Of a stretch of DNA of 9,688 nt, positions 6,128-9,688 are shown one piece after another. The notes beneath the pieces are model-generated. The model searched no databases, had not been told where the DNA came from, and worked only from the letters and a program-made list of their open reading frames with translations. The translations under genes were made by a program, and so were the position numbers. The DNA comes from Limisphaerales bacterium (GTDB lineage: Bacteria > Verrucomicrobiota > Verrucomicrobiia > Limisphaerales > PALSA-1396). The stretch covers positions 1 through 9,688 of the forward strand of contig PLJQ01000272.1 in the NCBI GenBank assembly GCA_003140275.1, read 5' to 3'. Positions within the stretch are counted from its first letter, which is position 1. Each line of letters opens with the position of its first letter.

Positions 6128-6739
6128 ATGAAACGGATTTCCATTTTTCTCTTTGGCTGTCTGCTCTTAATCACACCCGCCCTGCGGGCTCAGGACGCCG
6201 CCGCCGCCGCCAAGGCCGAACTCGACGTCACGGAAGAACGCTACAAACGCCTCGACAGCGCGTTGGAGATTTTGCTCGCCGCGAAGGTGGAACAGGACAA
6301 ACGCATTGCCTCGCTGGCCGACGAAATCGAGAGCTTGCGGAAACAACAGTCTCGTCCCAACACCAGCTACGCCAGTCAGGACGAGTTGCGCAAGCTCGCC
6401 GAGACGGTGCAGAAGATTGATCAAAAGCGCGTCGAGGACAACGAACACATCTTAAAAGAGATCGGCAAGCTCGGGAAAACCTTGGCTCCTCCATCAACCC
6501 CGCCCAGGAAATCGGCTGCATCCGGGGCAACCGGTGTCACCGACACTCCACCGGCTTTGGACAAAGGCCACTACAAGTATGCGGTTCAACCCGGCGACTT
6601 CGTTTCGACCATCGTCAAAGCGTATAATGAAAAGGGCATCAAAGTGACCGTGGAACAAATCCTCAAAGCAAATCCGAAGCTCGATCCCAACAGGATGCGC
6701 ATTGGCCAGGAGATCATCATACCCGCGCCGGAAAAATAG
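6128..6739 (+). CDS. Exported coiled-coil protein with C-terminal LysM domain
   Basis: Periplasmic protein of 203 residues. A Sec signal peptide (1-21) has basic K2-R3, a hydrophobic core and probable cleavage after ALRA before Q22. C11 sits within the core in LFGC and is not a normal lipobox, so a lipoprotein is unlikely. Residues about 28-75 and 83-118 are charged heptad-like helices, a probable coiled coil. A Pro/Ser/Thr-rich linker (about 121-146) leads to one LysM domain (about 149-199: YAVQPGDFVSTIVKAY, then ILKANPKLDPNRMRIGQEIIIP), which should bind peptidoglycan glycan chains. No catalytic domain is visible, so it may tether or organise the envelope rather than cut it. I rejected an in-frame GTG at 6059, which would add 23 residues before the signal peptide. 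It is divergent from prmC and stands 99 bases before the next gene. Confidence 0.85.
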   Translation: MKRISIFLFGCLLLITPALRAQDAAAAAKAELDVTEERYKRLDSALEILLAAKVEQDKRIASLADEIESLRKQQSRPNTSYASQDELRKLAETVQKIDQKRVEDNEHILKEIGKLGKTLAPPSTPPRKSAASGATGVTDTPPALDKGHYKYAVQPGDFVSTIVKAYNEKGIKVTVEQILKANPKLDPNRMRIGQEIIIPAPEK

Positions 6740-6838
6740 CGGTGAACGGGCGTCGATGAAACACTCCAAAGACGGATGATTCGCTTTTCAAGTACGTTCG
6801 ATTTAGGCCGCTGAATTCGCACGCTGGATTCTTGTCAC

Positions 6839-7213
6839 ATGAAAAACCTTCGCCGCATCCATACCTTCCTCGGTTGCTTTTTTGCGCCGCTGCTTTTGTT
6901 CTTTGTGGCGACAGGCTGGTATCAAACGGTGAATCCCGACCGCAAGAAAGGCGAAGGCGAAGCCGACACGCTGGTGGGTCGATTGAGCACGGTGCATGTG
7001 GACCAGCATTTTCCAACGGCGTCGGCGCAGGTTTACCACACGGCGCTGTTTCGTTATCTGGTGGTCGTCATGTGCGCGGCGCTGATTGCCACGATTGCGC
7101 TCGGGCTTATGCTCGCATTTCGTTCGAGTCGGCAGCGGTGGCAAGTCTGGCTGTCGCTGGCGTTGGGGATTCTGGCGCCGGTAATTTTGCTCTGGCTGGG
7201 ACAGCAGCGCTGA
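6839..7213 (+). CDS. PepSY-associated three-helix membrane protein
   Basis: Inner-membrane protein of 124 residues with three predicted helices: about 8-28, 72-94 and 101-120. The first helix, RRIHTFLGCFFAPLLLFFVATGWYQ (read as positions 5-29), matches the signature of PepSY-associated transmembrane helices, in which a basic/His start precedes a helix ending in T-G-W. A loop (about 30-71) carries two histidines, H53 and H57, and a basic/acidic stretch. Full-length PepSY-TM proteins, often linked to iron uptake or ferric reduction, are far longer and contain PepSY domains; none is seen here, so this is a short stand-alone form. Its role is unknown. The ATG at 6839 directly precedes the first helix. 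No good Shine-Dalgarno motif is present. The only possible -10 is GATTCT (6827-6832), which is poor. It may be cotranscribed with its neighbours. Confidence 0.75.
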   Translation: MKNLRRIHTFLGCFFAPLLLFFVATGWYQTVNPDRKKGEGEADTLVGRLSTVHVDQHFPTASAQVYHTALFRYLVVVMCAALIATIALGLMLAFRSSRQRWQVWLSLALGILAPVILLWLGQQR

Positions 7214-7249
7214 AGCTACGGCCATGCCTTTCGAGTTCGTTTAAGCCTT

Positions 7250-7261
7250 GAGGTTGCAACC
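7250..7261. repeat. 12-base perfect palindrome upstream of the sugar dehydrogenase gene
   Basis: AGGTTGCAACCT is a perfect palindrome lying 61 bases before the ATG at 7323, in the 109-base gap after the PepSY-associated gene. It is long enough to be a dimeric repressor site, but it is not paired with a recognisable promoter and could equally be part of a dispersed intergenic repeat. Confidence 0.25.
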
Positions 7262-7297
7262 TTCTCCCCGGTAGGCTGGCCGAAATGAATTAAACCC

Positions 7298-7304
7298 GAG
7301 GTGA
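7298..7304 (+). promoter_or_regulatory. Shine-Dalgarno-like motif far upstream of the dehydrogenase start
   Basis: GAGGTGA is the strongest anti-Shine-Dalgarno match before any gene in the window, but 18 bases separate it from the ATG at 7323, well beyond the usual 5-10. No alternative in-frame start lies closer. It may be fortuitous. Confidence 0.2.
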
Positions 7305-7322
7305 AAAGTCCATTTACATTGA

Positions 7323-8807
7323 ATGAAAAAATCTGTTGTGCGGTGGTTGTGCCTTGCGATGGTTGCCAGTTTGTCGGCCTTTGCCACACGAGCGGAAGAC
7401 AAACCGTCTCCCCTTCCCACCGGACCGCAAAGCGACGGTCCTTTCCGCAAAGTTATTCTGGAATCTGACCGGGAAATCAACGGCAAGTTTGAGGACACCC
7501 TGAAAGACCCAATGGAGCTGGCCGTCGCCGCCGATGGCCGTGTTTTTTACGCCCAACGCGACGGCACGGTGAAAGTGTGGAAGCCCGACACCAAGACCTC
7601 GTTCGTTGTCAATAAGCTGGAGGTCTTCACCGGCCTGGAGGACGGTTTACTCGGTATTACTCTCGACCCACAATTCTTGAAGAACGGTTGGATTTATCTT
7701 AACCACTCATTGCCGGAAACGGGGAAGGACAAAACCGGTGCAAAGGCCGGCACAAATCGCATCTCGCGTTTCACGGTCACGGGTGACACGTTCGACTTAA
7801 GCTCCGAGAAGGTGTTGATCGACATCGGCACGCAGCGCGAGCAATGCTGTCATTCCGGTGGTTCGCTTGCTTTTGATTCCCAGGGTAATCTGTATGTTTC
7901 TGCCGGCGACAACACCAACCCGTTCGAATCCGATGGCTTTTCACCGCAGGACGAGCGCCCGGGTCGCTCGCCTTGGGACGCGCAAAAATCGTCGGCCAAC
8001 GCGAACGATCTGCGCGGAAAAATTCTGCGCGTGACACCGCAAACGGATGGCACAATAAAAATTCCGAAAGGTAATTTGTTTCCACCAAACACACCGGGGA
8101 CGCGGCCTGAGATTTACGTCATGGGCAATCGCAATCCGTTCCGCATTTCGGTTGACAAGAAAAACGGATACCTCTACTGGGGCGAGGTGGGGCCGGACGC
8201 CGGCGGCTTTAGTGAAACCCGCGGCCCCGCCGGACACGACGAAGTCAATCAGGCGCGCAAGGCCGGAAATTTTGGCTGGCCTTATTTTGTTGGTGACAAC
8301 AAGCCGTATTGGCATTGGGATTTCACCGCCAAGACAAACACCTTCAAGTATGACCCGGCGCATCCGGTGAACAATTCACCTTTCAACACAGGCATCAAAG
8401 ACCTGCCACCGGCGCAAGCGGCTTTTATCTATTATGCCAACAGTCCCTCCGCGAAGTTTCCCGTGGTCAACGGCGGTGGCGGTCGCACCGCCATGGCCGG
8501 GCCTGTTTATTATTTCGATTCGAAGTTGAAATCCGACCGCAAGCTGCCGGCAGGATTTGATCACACACTTTTCGTTTACGAGTGGTCGCGCAACTGGATC
8601 ATCGCTGTCCACCTCGACGCGAACGACAATATCGCGAAGATGGAGCGATTCTGCCCGAAGATGACCTTCCAGCGACCGATGGACATGGAACTTGGCCCGG
8701 ACGGATGCCTTTACCGGATCGAGTGGGTCACCGCCTGGGGCAACAATCTCGACACGCAGATTGTGCGCCTTGAATATGCGGGCGAGGCCAGTGCTGCACA
8801 AAAATAA
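7323..8807 (+). CDS. Secreted PQQ-dependent sugar dehydrogenase-like beta-propeller (GSDH family)
   Basis: Exported protein of 494 residues related to soluble glucose/sorbosone dehydrogenases, which oxidise aldoses using PQQ. A Sec signal peptide (about 1-24) ends in ATRA before E25. The propeller shows the family landmarks: GLEDGLLGITLDP (104-116), the conserved histidine in HSGG (177-180) followed by LAFDSQGNLYVSAGDN (182-197), RGKILRV (231-237), MGNRNPFRIS (267-276), GEVGPDA (287-292) and GNFGWP (315-320). H177 is the likely catalytic base by analogy with soluble glucose dehydrogenase. Two adjacent cysteines, C175-C176, directly precede it. No haem motif (CxxCH), carbohydrate-binding module or ThuA domain follows, so it is a stand-alone form and its electron acceptor is unknown. 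The substrate cannot be read from sequence. The ATG at 7323 starts the signal peptide. It ends 18 bases from the convergent uppP stop. Confidence 0.88.
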   Translation: MKKSVVRWLCLAMVASLSAFATRAEDKPSPLPTGPQSDGPFRKVILESDREINGKFEDTLKDPMELAVAADGRVFYAQRDGTVKVWKPDTKTSFVVNKLEVFTGLEDGLLGITLDPQFLKNGWIYLNHSLPETGKDKTGAKAGTNRISRFTVTGDTFDLSSEKVLIDIGTQREQCCHSGGSLAFDSQGNLYVSAGDNTNPFESDGFSPQDERPGRSPWDAQKSSANANDLRGKILRVTPQTDGTIKIPKGNLFPPNTPGTRPEIYVMGNRNPFRISVDKKNGYLYWGEVGPDAGGFSETRGPAGHDEVNQARKAGNFGWPYFVGDNKPYWHWDFTAKTNTFKYDPAHPVNNSPFNTGIKDLPPAQAAFIYYANSPSAKFPVVNGGGGRTAMAGPVYYFDSKLKSDRKLPAGFDHTLFVYEWSRNWIIAVHLDANDNIAKMERFCPKMTFQRPMDMELGPDGCLYRIEWVTAWGNNLDTQIVRLEYAGEASAAQK

Positions 8808-8825
8808 AGCAGCGGAAGCTCGTCC

Positions 8826-9614
8826 TTAGCGGAGCAGAATAAAGATAAAAATTGCCAGACCGATCCGATACCAGCCGAAAGCGGTGAACGTGTGAGTCTG
8901 CACGTAGCGTAAAAGCCACTTCACAGCTACGAATGAAACGGCGGCGGCCACCATCGTTCCCAAACACACCATTCCCCAATGTTCCGGCACGGCGTCCGGC
9001 GGCGGATGATGGAGGGCTTTAAAGATTTTCCACCCGCCAGCCGCCAGCATCGTCGGAATGCCCGCCAAAAAAGAAAACTCCGTCGCCGCCGGACGGCTCA
9101 AGCCCAACACCAACGCCAACAAAATGGTTGCGCCGGAACGCGAGGTGCCGGGAAAAATGGCAGCGATTAACTGACCGATGCCCACGGCTATCGCAATGGT
9201 CCAGGTCACTTCTTCGCGCAACGGTTTCCCGCGCAACCAGCGCTCCACCCCCAGAAACAGAATGCCGCCGATGAGCAGTGCCCACGCCACTGGCATGAGT
9301 TCTTCCGGCAGTTTGAAGTCTCTTTTTTCGAGCACAAAGCCACCGGCGCAGGTCATCCCGAACGCCAACAGGATTTTAAGGAGAAAACTGCGGACTTGCG
9401 GTTCACGCAAACGAAAGATGATTTGCTGACAACGAATGGAAAACAGTGGTAGCACCGCCAGCACGGCGCCGCTCTGGATGACGACGTTAAACAGATCGGT
9501 TTGGCGCGGCAGCCAGCGTTCAACGAACAGTAAATGGCCGGTGGATGAAACGGGAATAAACTCGGTCACCCCTTCGATGACTCCGAGTAAAATAACAGCA
9601 ATCCAATCCGGCAC
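8826..9614 (-). CDS. uppP: Undecaprenyl-diphosphatase UppP (BacA)
   Basis: Polytopic inner-membrane enzyme of 262 residues that dephosphorylates undecaprenyl pyrophosphate, recycling the lipid carrier for peptidoglycan and O-antigen synthesis; overproduction of the family gives bacitracin resistance. Both signature regions are intact: EGVTEFIPVSSTGHL (14-28) with E14, E18, S23-S24 and H27, and PGTSRSG (155-161) with the catalytic arginine R159. Hydrophobic segments run through to the C-terminal IFIFILLR. I chose the GTG at 9614 because it gives M-P-D-W-I, the usual family N-terminus, and because a promoter-like pair sits just upstream. A GTG at 9683 would add 23 polar residues, and the frame stays open to the window edge, so a start beyond the edge cannot be excluded. 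With MurA it links the window to cell-wall synthesis. Confidence 0.95.
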   Translation of the reverse strand: MPDWIAVILLGVIEGVTEFIPVSSTGHLLFVERWLPRQTDLFNVVIQSGAVLAVLPLFSIRCQQIIFRLREPQVRSFLLKILLAFGMTCAGGFVLEKRDFKLPEELMPVAWALLIGGILFLGVERWLRGKPLREEVTWTIAIAVGIGQLIAAIFPGTSRSGATILLALVLGLSRPAATEFSFLAGIPTMLAAGGWKIFKALHHPPPDAVPEHWGMVCLGTMVAAAVSFVAVKWLLRYVQTHTFTAFGWYRIGLAIFIFILLR

Positions 9615-9649
9615 ATGCCGTTTAGACGATAAAACCGCGCCGATGACAA
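9615..9649 (-). promoter_or_regulatory. Weak candidate promoter for uppP with the same leaderless spacing
   Basis: On the minus strand TTGTCA (9649-9644, 5 of 6 to the -35 consensus), 17 bases, TCTAAA (9626-9621, 4 of 6 but lacking the key A2 and T6), 6 bases, then the GTG at 9614. The spacing equals that of the bamD-like and LysM promoters, but the -10 is poor. Confidence 0.25.
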
Positions 9650-9688
9650 GCGGCAAATCTTTGCAGCGGGCGCATCCTGACACTGCCC

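Noticed and set aside
8808..8825. Bidirectional terminator between the dehydrogenase and uppP
   Set aside because: Only 3-4 bp stems (GCTC/GAGC, AGC/GCT) can form and no T-run follows a stable hairpin on either strand.
1..9688. Mobile element, CRISPR array, tRNA or defence system
   Set aside because: No transposase, integrase, spaced identical repeats, cloverleaf sequence or nuclease/toxin motif was found in any gene or gap; the genes are mostly envelope and housekeeping functions.

Overview
The window looks like a chromosomal housekeeping segment from a Gram-negative, high-GC bacterium, most likely a verrucomicrobium of the Pedosphaera/Limisphaerales type. This assignment is an inference from gene content: two outer-membrane biogenesis proteins (LptE-like and BamD/YfiO-like), a zinc-ribbon Ser/Thr kinase, a secreted PQQ-type sugar dehydrogenase of the kind common in Verrucomicrobia and Planctomycetes, and almost no Shine-Dalgarno sequences. 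No transposase, CRISPR array, tRNA, rRNA or phage gene was seen. No gene-free stretch exceeds about 120 bases.

Layout. A plus-strand Hanks-type protein kinase with an N-terminal zinc ribbon opens the window (101-1126). It converges on a minus-strand block, and the gap (1127-1243) holds a structured, repeat-like element. Read in transcription order, the minus-strand block is: prmC (6014 to 5157), murA (5110 to 3848), a small membrane-anchored protein overlapping murA by ATGA (3851 to 3447), a candidate terminator, a zinc-ribbon protein of unknown function (3343 to 2825), a BamD/YfiO-like TPR protein (2744 to 1758), and lptE one base later (1756 to 1244). Divergent from prmC, the plus strand carries a periplasmic coiled-coil LysM protein (6128-6739), a three-helix PepSY-associated membrane protein (6839-7213) and a secreted glucose/sorbosone-dehydrogenase-like protein (7323-8807). 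The last converges on a minus-strand uppP at the right edge.

How the genes fit together. Most of the segment serves the cell envelope: MurA and UppP act at the first committed step and in lipid-carrier recycling of peptidoglycan synthesis, the LysM protein probably binds peptidoglycan, and LptE plus the BamD-like protein serve LPS and beta-barrel delivery to the outer membrane. PrmC modifies release factors. The two zinc-ribbon proteins have no obvious pathway link.

The most notable non-coding observation is that several first genes have a sigma70-like -10 box ending only 6-8 bases before the start codon, with no ribosome binding site. The best case is TTGACT-N17-TACGAT-N6-ATG before the BamD-like gene. 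This suggests leaderless transcription. I found no clear undescribed defence or mobile system here.
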